Shown: positions 1 to 8,897, numbered from the stretch's first letter. The stretch is DNA of 64,000 nt from Terriglobales bacterium (GCA_025936825.1 JAICSO010000007.1:62001-126000), one strand, 5' to 3'. A program made the numbers and translations. Notes: generated by a model not told the origin, from the letters alone.

Positions 1-224
1 TGATCTGATGCCGGTCCGGCTACTACTGTGTCGCAGCGCAGGCGGCGGTTCGTATCAGGGCATGCCGAAGCAAGTTCTAAAAGAGGGCTTTAGCCCCTGA
101 GGCACTGTTTTGTGAGAAAGATTGGATACGCGGCTAAAGCCGCCGTCCTTCTAATTACGCGTTTGCGGCACGTCTGAAGACGTGTCCTGATACAAACCCT
201 ATGATCTTGCGACCGAAGCTCTCT
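1..224. repeat. Intergenic stretch with short hairpin repeats
   Basis: No gene is seen here. The stretch holds short inverted motifs of a type that recurs through the window: ggctttagcc near 88, cggctaaagccg near 132, and cacgtctgaagacgtg near 170. Each is a small perfect or near-perfect palindrome. The same cores reappear near 3456-3515, so they are dispersed intergenic repeats. A role as terminator for the DinB gene, whose 3' end is at 225, is possible but not shown. Confidence 0.5.
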
Positions 225-686
225 CTAGTTCCGTGCCCGCTTCAGGATTGCGATCTGTCCCGCATGATAGGCGGCGTGCTGCACAGCGCCGTACAGCATG
301 AAACGGACATCGTAGTCCTTGCCCGGGACGCGGTCGGTCAGCCGCGACTCCGAAAGGCCGGAAACCAGCCTGATGAGTTGCGCATGATTTTGCCGCAGTA
401 TCGCGACCGCGCTCATCCATGACTGCTCGGTCGTGCTGTCGAGGTGTCCGAAGTTCTGCGCATCGCTAAGTGTGGCAGTCTGGCCCTGCAGACGCTTCGC
501 AACCACCTGCTCCCAGCCGGCCAGGTGCACCACCAGTTCCCAGATGCAATGAGCTTTTCCGATTGGACGTTCCAGCGCAGTTTTGGCGTCGACGCCTTCA
601 AGAACTTCCATGAGCGCAGGGCCGTGCCAGGGCTCACCCTCAAAAGCGAGCTTGAGTTGGTCAACAACAAAAGAGATTTCGGACAT
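225..686 (-). CDS. DinB-like family protein
   Basis: A 153-residue protein of the DinB/YfiT-like four-helix-bundle superfamily. The three histidines that bind the metal in this fold can be placed at H54 (in HLAGWE), H137 and H141 (in HAAYHAGQ). Length fits a single DinB_2 domain. Members include thiol transferases and many stress-related proteins of unknown substrate, so only the fold is assigned. The ATG at 684-686 is preceded on the minus strand by a purine-rich aggggcga stretch. It stands alone: the next gene upstream, lpxI on the same strand, starts beyond a 119-bp gap filled by an inverted repeat. Confidence 0.8.
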   Translation of the reverse strand: MSEISFVVDQLKLAFEGEPWHGPALMEVLEGVDAKTALERPIGKAHCIWELVVHLAGWEQVVAKRLQGQTATLSDAQNFGHLDSTTEQSWMSAVAILRQNHAQLIRLVSGLSESRLTDRVPGKDYDVRFMLYGAVQHAAYHAGQIAILKRARN

Positions 687-698
687 TCCGTCGCCCCT

Positions 699-790
699 AT
701 TAAGTCATTGGATCATTGAAGTCAATGAACACCACGAGCGCACACGTTCTGAAATGATTCAATGATCCGATGACTCAGTGATTCAATTCT
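699..790. repeat. Intergenic inverted repeat
   Basis: Two arms related to aagtcattggatcattga and its complement (tcaatgatccgatgact) flank a short centre, so the gap between the DinB gene and lpxI can fold into a long imperfect hairpin. Both genes are on the minus strand, so it lies after lpxI and could act as its terminator. This is inferred from symmetry only; there is no clear T-tract. Confidence 0.5.
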
Positions 791-805
791 ACGAGATCGG
801 GCTGT

Positions 806-1678
806 TCACTCCGCAACGATCGCGACTCTCGCCTCATCCGCCGCCACGATCACTTTGTCGCCGTCCATCAGCAGGCACTTTCCAGCATCCAGCGCCAGGC
901 AGGTGGCGCCGGCATTACGCATGACTTCAATCGTCTTCACCCCGACCACGGGGACGTCGAATCTCATGTCCTGCTTCGGTTTGGCGATCTTTACAACGGT
1001 GAGGCTGCGATCGAGTGTGGCGGGGGCGCCCTCGCCCGCGGAAGTTTGGTTGTTCAGAGGCTCGCTCGAATCCACCGAGGCCATGATGTGCCCGGCGCGC
1101 TCGATGGTCGCATCGGTTCCTTCCATCGCTTCAACCGCAACACACGCGCTCTCGGCGATCACGACGGTCTGGCCGATATCGTAGTGGCCAAGTGCCTGGG
1201 CAACGCCGCGACCGTACGCGATGTTCTTGCGCTCTTGCTCGGATGGTGCACGCTTGGTCAGCACGCCAGATTTGACGAGGAGCGGTTCGAGAAGAGAGGT
1301 AGAGTTCTCCAGCGTGATGCCTTCGTCGGACAGAACCTTCGCGACCGCTCCGAGCAAAGAATCCGTGTTGCGGGTTGTCAGCGATAGCAGCAGTTTCGCC
1401 AAGCGCCAGTCGGGACGAATGCTGGAAAAAATCTGCCTGTGCTTCACTTGCCCAGCCATTACCGCGCGGGTCACACCTTCTTTTTGGAACGTCTCAATCA
1501 GCTTGGAGAGTTCGCCAAGTGAGAGCCAATGAACAGCCGCGGCGCCGTGCGATTCGATTTCGGGGGATGTCTCTTCCTTGATCGCCGCCACGACGACCTC
1601 ATATCCGTGCGCCCGCGCCGCATCGAGCACGAGGAAGGGAAAGCGTCCGTTACCGGCAATGAGACCAAGTTTGGGCAT
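806..1678 (-). CDS. lpxI: UDP-2,3-diacylglucosamine pyrophosphatase LpxI
   Basis: A 290-residue member of the LpxI (formerly DUF1009) family, which hydrolyses UDP-2,3-diacylglucosamine to lipid X plus UMP in lipid A synthesis and replaces LpxH in many phyla. The N-terminal glycine-rich strand GLIAGNGRFPFLV and the C-terminal PVVGVKTIEVM...GATCLALDAG stretch are typical, and the length matches. It lies third in the transcription order fabZ-lpxA-lpxI, which supports the assignment. The ATG is at 1676-1678. The gap to lpxA (1679-1784) is taken up by an inverted repeat, so co-transcription is plausible but the spacing is not tight. Confidence 0.9.
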   Translation of the reverse strand: MPKLGLIAGNGRFPFLVLDAARAHGYEVVVAAIKEETSPEIESHGAAAVHWLSLGELSKLIETFQKEGVTRAVMAGQVKHRQIFSSIRPDWRLAKLLLSLTTRNTDSLLGAVAKVLSDEGITLENSTSLLEPLLVKSGVLTKRAPSEQERKNIAYGRGVAQALGHYDIGQTVVIAESACVAVEAMEGTDATIERAGHIMASVDSSEPLNNQTSAGEGAPATLDRSLTVVKIAKPKQDMRFDVPVVGVKTIEVMRNAGATCLALDAGKCLLMDGDKVIVAADEARVAIVAE

Positions 1679-1683
1679 AAGGC

Positions 1684-1790
1684 TAGTGATTAGTGGCTAG
1701 TGGCCAGTTCATTTCAGGTAAATTGCGGGTTCCGCAGTTTTTCTGGCCACTGACAACTGGCCACCAGCCACTAGCCACTAGCCACTACTT
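1684..1790. repeat. Inverted repeat of the ccactagccact family
   Basis: The arm gtggctagtggccagtt (about 1690-1708) pairs with aactggccaccagccac (about 1756-1772) with one mismatch, followed by further copies of ccactagccact. A related tract occurs at about 47730-47760. It fills the lpxA-lpxI gap and could form a strong hairpin in the transcript. Confidence 0.6.
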
Positions 1791-2570
1791 AATCACTCCC
1801 CGCTCGCTGGACTCCACAAATTTGATCAGCATATCGACATCCTCGCCACGATCCGGTTCCGAACGAAGCTGCTCCAGAGCTTGCGACGTGTTCAGCTTTG
1901 ACGCCAGCAGTAGCTTGTACGCGTGATGAATTTTTCGGATGCGCTCCTTGGTGAATCCGTGGCGCTCAAGGCCAACCGAGTTTAATCCGTAGGCGTGTGT
2001 ACCCCGTTCGGCCGCGGTCTTGGAGAACGGCAGCACGTCGCGCGTGATGGTAGTGCCTCCGCCGATAAAAGCATGCGCACCGATGCGCACAAAGTGGTGC
2101 ACCGGGCACAGCGCACCCACTGTTGCATATTCCTCGACAATGACGTGGCCACCGAGCGTCGCGGCGTTGGCCATGATCACGTGATCGCCAATCACGCAGT
2201 CGTGCGCAATGTGGCAGTAGGCCATCACCAGGATGTGGCTGCCAACCGTGGTCAGCCCGCCGCCTTTGACCGTGCCACGATTGATGGTCACGAACTCGCG
2301 AATGGTGTTGTCATCGCCCATTTCCAGGCGCGTCGGCTCACCTTTATAGCTGAGGTCCTGTGGGGCTAGGCCGATCGATGAGAAGGGAAAAAACTTATTG
2401 CGCGAGCCAATCTTGGAAGGGCCCTCAATCACAACATGGGAGATCAGTTCGTTGTCATCACCCAGTTCAACATTGGCGCCAAGAACGCAGTAAGGACCAA
2501 TTCTGCAGGAGGAAGCAATTTTTGCGCTGGGATCGACAGCCGCTGTGGGATGGACGTTCATTAGCCCCAT
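1785..2570 (-). CDS. lpxA: UDP-N-acetylglucosamine acyltransferase LpxA
   Basis: A 261-residue left-handed beta-helix acyltransferase that adds the 3-O-acyl chain to UDP-GlcNAc, the first step of lipid A synthesis. Hexapeptide repeats run through the N-terminal two thirds. The motif HIAHDCVIGDH around residues 120-130 carries the equivalent (H123) of the catalytic histidine known in E. coli LpxA. The C-terminal helical part (GFTKERIRKIHHAYKLL) is present, so the protein is full length. The first ATG is used; a second in-frame ATG three codons in is equally possible. It lies between fabZ and lpxI, the usual order. Confidence 0.93.
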   Translation of the reverse strand: MGLMNVHPTAAVDPSAKIASSCRIGPYCVLGANVELGDDNELISHVVIEGPSKIGSRNKFFPFSSIGLAPQDLSYKGEPTRLEMGDDNTIREFVTINRGTVKGGGLTTVGSHILVMAYCHIAHDCVIGDHVIMANAATLGGHVIVEEYATVGALCPVHHFVRIGAHAFIGGGTTITRDVLPFSKTAAERGTHAYGLNSVGLERHGFTKERIRKIHHAYKLLLASKLNTSQALEQLRSEPDRGEDVDMLIKFVESSERGVIK

Positions 2571-2727
2571 TTTGTAATTGGGAAATTTGCTATTTGGGAA
2601 ATTGAAGACGGCCTGAGTCCTACTTGTCGCTGAGCCGCGATCCCGTTCTGATTGCCCACTGCTCGCCGCTCACTGCTCATGGCTCGCTTGCACCCAACTT
2701 CCAATTCAAAATTTCCCAATTGCCAAA
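2571..2727. repeat. lpxA-fabZ spacer with repeat-like sequence
   Basis: A 157-bp spacer carrying runs such as ctgctcgccgctcactgctcatggctcgc. Similar low-complexity text recurs at 28936-29015. No gene is seen in it. Confidence 0.4.
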
Positions 2728-3285
2728 TCACTCACCTGCACTGCTTTCCTGTCCCGCTCCCGCGCTTCCCGGCTTGGGCACGAGTTGGCAGGTCACGATC
2801 GCCTCAGCCGCTCGCTTGCCGTCAACCATCGCGGTTCCCTGCATCCGCACGGCTTTGCGTCCGCTGCCCTCACGCCAAGCTAGCACTTCAACCTCAATTC
2901 GCACCTGATCACCGGGGACCACCTGCCTCCGAAACTTGGCCTTTTCTATTCCGGTAAAGACAATCAGCTTTTCGTCGCGCTCCGGCACTTCGGTTAGCAG
3001 CAGCGCGCCGCCGGCTTGCGCGATGGCTTCCACGATCAACACTCCCGGCATGATCGGCGCACCAGGAAAATGGCCGATGAAAAACGGCTCATTAATCGTC
3101 ACGTTCTTAATTGCCACTACGCGTTTTTTTCGCTCGAGGTCGATCACCCGGTCGATGAGCAGCATCGGGTAGCGATGCGGAAGAATCCGCATGATGTCAT
3201 TGATGTCATAGTGAATATGCTCACCGGCTGGAGTCTCAGTGATTTCAGCGGTTTCGGTCATTGGTGGCGAGTTATCGGTCTCCAT
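2728..3285 (-). CDS. fabZ: 3-hydroxyacyl-[ACP] dehydratase FabZ
   Basis: A 185-residue hot-dog dehydratase that removes water from 3-hydroxyacyl-ACP in fatty acid elongation. The active-site helix [20 protein letters not shown] holds the catalytic pair H72 and E86, and [15 protein letters not shown] precedes it as expected. The first 25 or so residues are a family-atypical acidic extension, and the last 15 are also extra. The start could be the ATG at 3283-3285 or the later methionine at residue 9. It leads the fabZ-lpxA-lpxI cluster. Confidence 0.93.
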   Translation of the reverse strand: METDNSPPMTETAEITETPAGEHIHYDINDIMRILPHRYPMLLIDRVIDLERKKRVVAIKNVTINEPFFIGHFPGAPIMPGVLIVEAIAQAGGALLLTEVPERDEKLIVFTGIEKAKFRRQVVPGDQVRIEVEVLAWREGSGRKAVRMQGTAMVDGKRAAEAIVTCQLVPKPGSAGAGQESSAGE

Positions 3286-3344
3286 GGAATCGCCTCACGC
3301 GGGCTCAGATTCGCGAAGAGACATGCTGGTTTTCTTGAGCGAGC

Positions 3345-3350
3345 ATTATA
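3345..3350 (-). promoter_or_regulatory. Possible -10 box upstream of fabZ
   Basis: The minus strand reads TATAAT here, about 60 bases before the fabZ start, in an AT-rich patch. No convincing -35 box was found at the right distance, so this is a weak prediction. Confidence 0.3.
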
Positions 3351-3406
3351 CTTTATTGCTCACGGCAGCCCGGTTGAGCTGCATTTTCTTGCGAATGTAT
3401 TTCCTC

Positions 3407-3448
3407 TTAGAAGCGTGCTCTTAGAAGGGTGCTCTTGGAAGGGTGCTC
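3407..3448. repeat. Three tandem 14-bp repeats
   Basis: Three consecutive units: ttagaagcgtgctc, ttagaagggtgctc, ttggaagggtgctc. They sit between the divergent fabZ operon and the M20 peptidase gene and run into a run of G and then the hairpin repeat at 3456. Confidence 0.8.
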
Positions 3449-3455
3449 TCGGGGG

Positions 3456-3520
3456 GGCACGTCTTCAGCCGTGCCGAAAAGTGCGAACTAAGACTGCGGC
3501 TTTAGCCGCTGAGGTAAGCT
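3456..3520. repeat. Short hairpin repeats
   Basis: The motifs cacgtcttcagccgtg and gcggctttagccgc match the hairpin family at 88-185. They lie just before the M20 peptidase gene. Confidence 0.5.
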
Positions 3521-3533
3521 TTCTTATCACACG

Positions 3534-4688
3534 ATGACCGCTACTTCCCCGTCCCAGCAACTCCGTTACTTCCGCCAGCAGCGGGCCGCCATTCTCGACA
3601 CCATCGAGCAGTTGGTTACGCTCGAATCCCCCAGCGACGTGAAAGCCGCTGTGGATCGGGTCAGCACCGTGCTGTCCTCTCGCTTTGGGGAATTGGGCGG
3701 CAAGGTAACTGTCCATAAGGCCGATAAGTTCGGGAATCACCTACAGGTAGATTTATCAGGTCGATCCCATCGAAACCCTCTCCTCCTGCTCGGCCACATG
3801 GACACCGTTTATCCCGTAGGCACGATTGCGAAGATGCCGTTCCGCGTCAGCAAAGGCCGCGTGTGGGGCCCGGGCGTATTCGACATGAAGTCAGGGATCG
3901 CACTCGCACTTCATGTGATCGAAGCGCTGCATCAGTGGAACGAGGGAATGCTACCCAGGCCTATCACCGTGTTGCTCGTGTCCGACGAGGAGGTCGGCAG
4001 CGGGTCGTCGCGAGAGATCACCGAGCGACTGGCGAAGCGGTCGGAAGCCGTTCTCGTGCTCGAACCTGCGGCTGGTTCAACCGGCGCGGTGAAGACGGCT
4101 CGCAAGGGGATCGGTGAGTACACATTGCATGTGGAAGGCGTTTCAGCGCACTCCGGCCTTGACTTCGATAAAGGGCACAGCGCGGTCGTCGAACTCTCGC
4201 GTCAGATTCTTCAGTTGTGCGAAATGGTTGACCTGAAGCGCGGAACTACCATTAACGTCGGCCGAATCAGCGGTGGCGGACGTGTGAATGTCGTTCCGTC
4301 CGAAGCCGGCGCCGCGCTAGATCTGCGGGTGCGAACGAAAAAAGACGCCGATCGTATTCACCGCCAACTGATGTCACTCCGTCCCTTTGATCGCCAATGC
4401 AAGATCAAGGTGACCGGCGGCCTGAATCGTCCACCCATGGAGCGCACCGCGGCAGTTGCTGCCCTTTACAAGAAAGCCGAGCAGGTCGCACACGAACTTG
4501 GTTGGAAGCTTGAAGAAGCTGCCGTCGGAGGCGGTTCGGACGGGAACTTTACAGCCGCGCTCGGCGTGCCCACGCTGGACGGCCTGGGCGCAGTCGGAGA
4601 TGGCGCACACTCAGCTCACGAGTCCGTAATTGTTTCCGAATTGCCCAAGCGGGCAGCCTTGCTGGCGGGATTGATCAGTTCGCTATAA
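3534..4688 (+). CDS. M20 family metallopeptidase (glutamate carboxypeptidase-like)
   Basis: A 384-residue zinc-dependent exopeptidase of the M20/ArgE-DapE-CPG2 superfamily. Metal ligands are visible: H88 in GHMDTVYPVGT, D117 in WGPGVFDMKSG and the E152-E153 pair in SDEEVGSGSS. A lid/dimerisation domain with VSAHSGLDFDKGHS follows, and the C-terminal GGGSDGNFTAALGVPTLDGL carries the last active-site stretch. The HMDTVYPVG and EEVGS wording is most like glutamate carboxypeptidase, but the substrate is not certain. There is no clear signal peptide. It is separated from kbl by a repeat-bearing gap, so it may be a single-gene unit. Confidence 0.85.
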   Translation: MTATSPSQQLRYFRQQRAAILDTIEQLVTLESPSDVKAAVDRVSTVLSSRFGELGGKVTVHKADKFGNHLQVDLSGRSHRNPLLLLGHMDTVYPVGTIAKMPFRVSKGRVWGPGVFDMKSGIALALHVIEALHQWNEGMLPRPITVLLVSDEEVGSGSSREITERLAKRSEAVLVLEPAAGSTGAVKTARKGIGEYTLHVEGVSAHSGLDFDKGHSAVVELSRQILQLCEMVDLKRGTTINVGRISGGGRVNVVPSEAGAALDLRVRTKKDADRIHRQLMSLRPFDRQCKIKVTGGLNRPPMERTAAVAALYKKAEQVAHELGWKLEEAAVGGGSDGNFTAALGVPTLDGLGAVGDGAHSAHESVIVSELPKRAALLAGLISSL

Positions 4689-4729
4689 ACTTTCGCCACT
4701 TTTATTAAACTTCCACTCCCTCCTTTATG

Positions 4730-4830
4730 TCCTTCGGAGGAGCTTCAGCTCGCAGGAATCTGCTTGTTGTTCTTGGAAAGAAAACAGCAGGTTCCTCACC
4801 GCTGAAGCTTCGCAATGACATCACTTGTTG
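4730..4830. repeat. Dispersed repeat of the 'gtcatt...gcttcagcggtgaggaacctgct' family
   Basis: The segment caggttcctcaccgctgaagcttcgcaatgac is the inverted counterpart of the sequence at 51888-51925. The preceding ggagcttcagctcgcaggaatctgcttg forms the other arm of an imperfect palindrome. It is an intergenic repeat. Confidence 0.6.
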
Positions 4831-4961
4831 AAATTGATGTTCAACCAGCAGGTGTATATCTTGCCCACGGCGGCTACTGCGGAGTATTAAACTGTTCAGT
4901 TCGCCGGCCCACCTACGAAACCCGTCGTGGTAGGGCACCAGCGCTCCAGACTGGAGATCTC

Positions 4962-6176
4962 ATGCCTGCTGCAACCCGCACTGATCCTCTCTCATTTCTT
5001 TCCGATCAACTGAACGATCTAAAGTCCAAGGGCACGCATTTTCGCCTGCGGGTGCTCGACGACGAGCAGGCGCCCGTCTGCACGTTCGACGGCAAAAAGG
5101 TCATCAACCTGGCCTCGAACAATTACCTGGGCCTGACCACACATCCCAGGCTGAGAGAAGCTGCGCTCGACGCGACCCGAAAGTATGGTGTCGGATCCGG
5201 CGCGGTGCGCACGATTGCCGGCACCATGAAGATCCACATGGAACTGGAGGAGAAGATTGCCCGCTTCAAGAACGTGGAAGCATGTGTCGTGTTCCAGTCA
5301 GGCTTCACCGCAAATGCGGGGACAGTTTCGGCGATTCTCGGCAAAGAAGATTTCATCATTTCTGATCAGCTAAACCACGCTTCCATCATTGACGGCGCGC
5401 GCCTCTCCCGGGCCAAGATTCTGGTTTTTGAGCACAAGAACATCGCTGATGCGGAAGCCAAGCTGGCCAGCGTGAAAGACCAGCCGGGACGCAAACTGCT
5501 GATCACCGACGGCGTCTTTTCGATGGATGGCGACATCGGCGCGATTCCTGCGCTATGCGACCTCGCCGAGAAATACGGCGCCGTCACGATGGTTGACGAC
5601 GCCCATGCATCCGGTGTTCTCGGCCGCAACGGCCGCGGCACGATTGACCACTTCAACGTGCACGGGCGCGTGGACATCCAGGTTGGAACTCTGTCCAAAG
5701 CAATTGGCGCACTCGGCGGCTACGTCTGCGGCACGCGCGAGCTGATTGATTTCCTCTATCAGCGCGCCCGGCCGTTTTTGTTCTCGACCTCGCATCCGCC
5801 GTCCGTTGCCGCAACCTGCATCGCCGCCTTCGAAGTGCTTGAACAGGAACCGGAGCGGATCGATAAGCTGTGGGAGAATACGCGCTTCTTCAAGAAAGAA
5901 CTCGGCCTGCTCGGGTTTGATATTGGCGGTAGGAACACGCCCGCGAGCGAAACCCCTATAACTCCGATCATCATTGGCGACGGCAAACTCACCATGGATT
6001 TCTCGCGCGAGTTATTCCAGGAAGGCGTGTTTGCTACAGGAATTGCTTACCCCACCGTGCCGGAAGGCAAGGCCCGCATCCGGACTATCATGACCGCCAC
6101 GCACACAAAGGAAGAATTGGAGCAAGCGTTAGAGGTGTTGGAGAACGTCGGCCGCCGGATGGCAATTCTGGGCTAG
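4962..6176 (+). CDS. kbl: Glycine C-acetyltransferase / 2-amino-3-ketobutyrate CoA ligase-like
   Basis: A 404-residue PLP enzyme of the alpha-oxoamine synthase family, which joins an amino acid to an acyl-CoA. Seen are SNNYLGLTTHPRL near residue 52, VDDAHASGVLG (D213) and the PLP-binding lysine K246 in GTLSKAIGALGGYV. Overall wording resembles Kbl, which cleaves 2-amino-3-ketobutyrate to glycine and acetyl-CoA. BioF and serine palmitoyltransferase share the fold, and no tdh gene is adjacent, so the exact substrate is an inference. The frame stays open upstream to 4815, but that part overlaps a repeat and looks non-coding; the ATG at 4962 follows a ctggagatct stretch. Confidence 0.85.
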   Translation: MPAATRTDPLSFLSDQLNDLKSKGTHFRLRVLDDEQAPVCTFDGKKVINLASNNYLGLTTHPRLREAALDATRKYGVGSGAVRTIAGTMKIHMELEEKIARFKNVEACVVFQSGFTANAGTVSAILGKEDFIISDQLNHASIIDGARLSRAKILVFEHKNIADAEAKLASVKDQPGRKLLITDGVFSMDGDIGAIPALCDLAEKYGAVTMVDDAHASGVLGRNGRGTIDHFNVHGRVDIQVGTLSKAIGALGGYVCGTRELIDFLYQRARPFLFSTSHPPSVAATCIAAFEVLEQEPERIDKLWENTRFFKKELGLLGFDIGGRNTPASETPITPIIIGDGKLTMDFSRELFQEGVFATGIAYPTVPEGKARIRTIMTATHTKEELEQALEVLENVGRRMAILG

Positions 6177-6211
6177 ATAGCGTCGGGTACGAGGTTGAAA
6201 ACTCAATCCAC

Positions 6212-7012
6212 CTAGTGCCGTAGCCAGAGAATGATGGCCGCAGTGATCGCGGTAACCAGCAAGCTCGCGATCGTATACCCATGTGCGCTCAGCCAACTCT
6301 CTTCGGGTTCGGATGTGAAGATGGCCTTTGCCGCCAACGCGCTCTCCGGCTTTTGCTCGCATTCCACGCATAAAGATCTGTTAGGCGAGACTGGAAAGCC
6401 ACAGGCTGCGCATTTCCCAACTCCGGGAATCGATCGCTCGATAGGGCTCGTCTCAACCTGAACGTCTCCCATGAAGCGCACGTCGGTTTTCGGAATCTCC
6501 GGAGCATGCCATAAGGATGGAAGCTCCAGTTCACTCTCTTTGAATTCAAGTTGCTCCGCCCGCCGGGCAGCATCCTGGTGTTCCAGCGTGACGATCACCA
6601 ATTCGGCGATTCGCGACACCACCTCTGAGCCGTCTGCGGTGAACTCAAGGTCCGACGCCAGCTCTATGACCCCGATCGCCGCCTCGTCTCGCGTGATCGG
6701 CACTGCCATGCTGAACTTTCCCTCGCCTACGGCGCAGCGTACCGTCCACCGTTCCGCGAGGCACTCACGCAGAGGTTCTTTCTCCACTGCTGCTTGTTGG
6801 CCGGGTTCGTATTCGGAATTCCCAGAGACAGCGCGATATCTGAATTCCCCGCTCTCTTCGAGCGCAATAGCTCCTGCGAGCGCGCCGCTCACCCAGCAGG
6901 CCCGATCGAGCAGCAACTGCAGCGACGCCTGGAACTCGAGTTCCGCTACATCCAGCAACGAGTTCCCAGCTTCAGCGGGGAGGATCAAAAGCGCGGTGTT
7001 GTCCTGGGACAT
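6212..7012 (-). CDS. GAF-like, zinc-ribbon, tail-anchored protein
   Basis: A 266-residue protein of unknown role. Residues about 20-150 look like a degenerate GAF sensor domain (hydrophobic strands, then SMAVPITRDEAAIGVIELAS). A four-cysteine ribbon follows at C201, C204, C215 and C218 (CAACGFPVSPNRSLCVEC). The last 20 residues are a single hydrophobic helix ending WLRH, which would anchor the protein by its tail with the GAF part in the cytoplasm. It is convergent with kbl, whose stop is only 35 bp away. No named family was recognised for the whole chain. Confidence 0.65.
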   Translation of the reverse strand: MSQDNTALLILPAEAGNSLLDVAELEFQASLQLLLDRACWVSGALAGAIALEESGEFRYRAVSGNSEYEPGQQAAVEKEPLRECLAERWTVRCAVGEGKFSMAVPITRDEAAIGVIELASDLEFTADGSEVVSRIAELVIVTLEHQDAARRAEQLEFKESELELPSLWHAPEIPKTDVRFMGDVQVETSPIERSIPGVGKCAACGFPVSPNRSLCVECEQKPESALAAKAIFTSEPEESWLSAHGYTIASLLVTAITAAIILWLRH

Positions 7013-7147
7013 GACTACCAGAAGTGTCGCGTCTTGGATTTTGGGGTGTCAACAAAGATTCGCCTGAGCAGTAACCCAAGGTCACCTTCACTAAACAGGG
7101 GCTGCCCCACTTCTCGCGGTTTTAGAGAAGTGGTAGTGACGACGAGT

Positions 7148-8389
7148 TCACCCGAGCCAGCACAGCCACGCCCAGCCCAGCACTAGCGTTGCGACCGTGA
7201 TCGGCAGGCCCGCACGAAAATATTGCCGGAACCCTATGTGCATCACCGGCTTAGCGGTTTCAACCACGATAATGTTCGCCACACTGCCGGTTATAGTGAG
7301 ATTTCCGGCCAGAGTCGACGCCATGGCCAACATCAGCCACGCATTGTGAGCATTAGGGAACGAGGGGACGAATGATTTTAAGAGCATGACTGCTGGGACA
7401 TTGCTGACCACATTACTTAAGGCGGCAGTGGCTACGGTGAATGCTGCAGGCCGGTGCAGGTTGACATAATCCCCCGCCAGAAGAAACTTGCCAACGATTC
7501 CGGCGTTCTCCGCACCGCCCACAATCAAAAATAGCCCGATAAAGAAGACCAGTAACCCCCAATCAACTTCGCCATAGAGCTTATGTGCATCCGTAGTGCG
7601 GCTGATCAACAGGGCTGCCGCCCCGAGCGCGGCCGCCAACGCCGGCGGAGCTCCTGCCAGAAATCCGACAACTACTGCCGTCATCACGATTGCCGGCTTC
7701 CAAATACTTTTCAACTGTGCTTCCGGAAACTCGCTAACGGCGGCTGCGCTCGATTGAACCAGTTCACGTCGAAACAGCCAGTGCAGGATTCCCCAGTCCA
7801 TAAACAATCCAGCCAGCGCGACCGGCCCGAGATGTGCGAGGAAATCGCGATAGGAAATTCCCGAATACGAGCCGATCAGCATGTTCTGCGGATTGCCTGT
7901 GATTGTCGCCACGCTGCCGATGTTGGACGCCGTCGCAACCGCCAACAGGAACGGGAGCGGTGCGAGTTGCATGCGTCGCGTCAAATTCAACACGAACGGA
8001 ACCATCACCAGGCAAACGATGTCGTTGACAAGAAATGCTGAAAGAATCCCGGTTGTGAAGATGACAGCGGGCAAGAACCAGTTCTGCGGCAAATGTTTCA
8101 GTACCGCTTCCGTCGTCCACTCAAAGAACCCTGAAAGGTGAAGTCCTCCGACCACGACCATCATCGAGAACAGCAGCACAATGGTGGGGAAATCGATCTC
8201 GCGCAATGCGCCGTGCGGCGGCACGATCCGGAATGCCACCATTGCCACCGCTCCGATAATTGCTGCAGCTGGCCGATCAATCTTCAGCCCCGGGAACTTT
8301 CCAAGGGCGAAAACTACATAGCTGGAGATGAAGATGACGTAAGCCGCAACGATCGCGGCGTCCGAGAAGACGTGCGGCGGAATCTGCAT
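7148..8389 (-). CDS. SLC13/ArsB-like anion permease
   Basis: A 413-residue polytopic inner-membrane protein with about eleven hydrophobic segments, in the ion-transporter superfamily that includes SLC13, CitMHS, ArsB and NhaD. Typical features are the re-entrant stretch GILSAFLVNDIVCLVMVPF and the repeated half near ALSNVVSNVPAVMLL, each with an N-D/N-V core, and TGNPQNMLIGSYSGISY. These suggest transport of an anion or dicarboxylate; the substrate cannot be told. It is transcribed alone, divergently from the PAS gene. Confidence 0.8.
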   Translation of the reverse strand: MQIPPHVFSDAAIVAAYVIFISSYVVFALGKFPGLKIDRPAAAIIGAVAMVAFRIVPPHGALREIDFPTIVLLFSMMVVVGGLHLSGFFEWTTEAVLKHLPQNWFLPAVIFTTGILSAFLVNDIVCLVMVPFVLNLTRRMQLAPLPFLLAVATASNIGSVATITGNPQNMLIGSYSGISYRDFLAHLGPVALAGLFMDWGILHWLFRRELVQSSAAAVSEFPEAQLKSIWKPAIVMTAVVVGFLAGAPPALAAALGAAALLISRTTDAHKLYGEVDWGLLVFFIGLFLIVGGAENAGIVGKFLLAGDYVNLHRPAAFTVATAALSNVVSNVPAVMLLKSFVPSFPNAHNAWLMLAMASTLAGNLTITGSVANIIVVETAKPVMHIGFRQYFRAGLPITVATLVLGWAWLCWLG

Positions 8390-8546
8390 CCGATTGGGCT
8401 GGAACGGAGTTCATCGTAACAGACGGGACGGAAGCATCGCCGCAGAGGATCTTCCTGAATTGAGACGTTTGCAAAATTGGCACACGCACCATGACCAGCG
8501 ATTCCTTTGGTATCAGGCAAGCCAAAAGCTGAGCCGGTTGCTGCCG

Positions 8547-8897
8547 ATGTACGAATTGAGTGTGCCTATGTCTCCCGTTCTAGTGCCCTCCCTGGTCGAC
8601 AATTCCCGGCCCACCCAGATGGCCGAAGCTTTCCAAAATTTGCAGCGTGCGGTATCGCAATGTGCTGATGTCATCTTTTTCGCGGATTCCACCGGCATCA
8701 TCACGCGCGTGAATCCTGCGTTTGAAAGACTTACCGGATATTCCTCGCTGGAGATTGTTGGTAAGGACTTGAGCAGAATCACCGAAGGCGGCGCGCAGGC
8801 AAAGGCGTTTCAGGCAATCTGGCGGCGAGTATTTGAAGAAAAGCAATTCAACGGAGTCGTGAGCCTAAAAGCCGTCCGGCGAGGCGCACGCAGTTGA
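8547..8897 (+). CDS. PAS-domain sensor, N-terminal part of a frameshifted gene
   Basis: This frame encodes a PAS domain: AFQNLQRAVSQCADVIFFAD, then TGIITRVNPAFERLTGY and SSLEIVGKDLSRI. It breaks off inside the last PAS strands. The continuation (EAHAVDLTITPIHSSRGN) is encoded in the next frame before 8935. One extra A in the run at 8867-8870 would join the frames as ...VSLKKPSGEAHAVDLTITP. The PAS part and the receiver part downstream are therefore probably one gene of about 1.1 kb. The start is uncertain: ATG at 8547 or 8568; the frame upstream to 8394 looks non-coding. Confidence 0.65.
   Translation: MYELSVPMSPVLVPSLVDNSRPTQMAEAFQNLQRAVSQCADVIFFADSTGIITRVNPAFERLTGYSSLEIVGKDLSRITEGGAQAKAFQAIWRRVFEEKQFNGVVSLKAVRRGARS

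Noticed and set aside
4962-6176. The Kbl-like enzyme as serine palmitoyltransferase linked to the GT21 genes
   Set aside because: Attractive because of the ceramide-type glycosyltransferases, but the sequence reads more like Kbl and the genes are 5 kb apart with others between.
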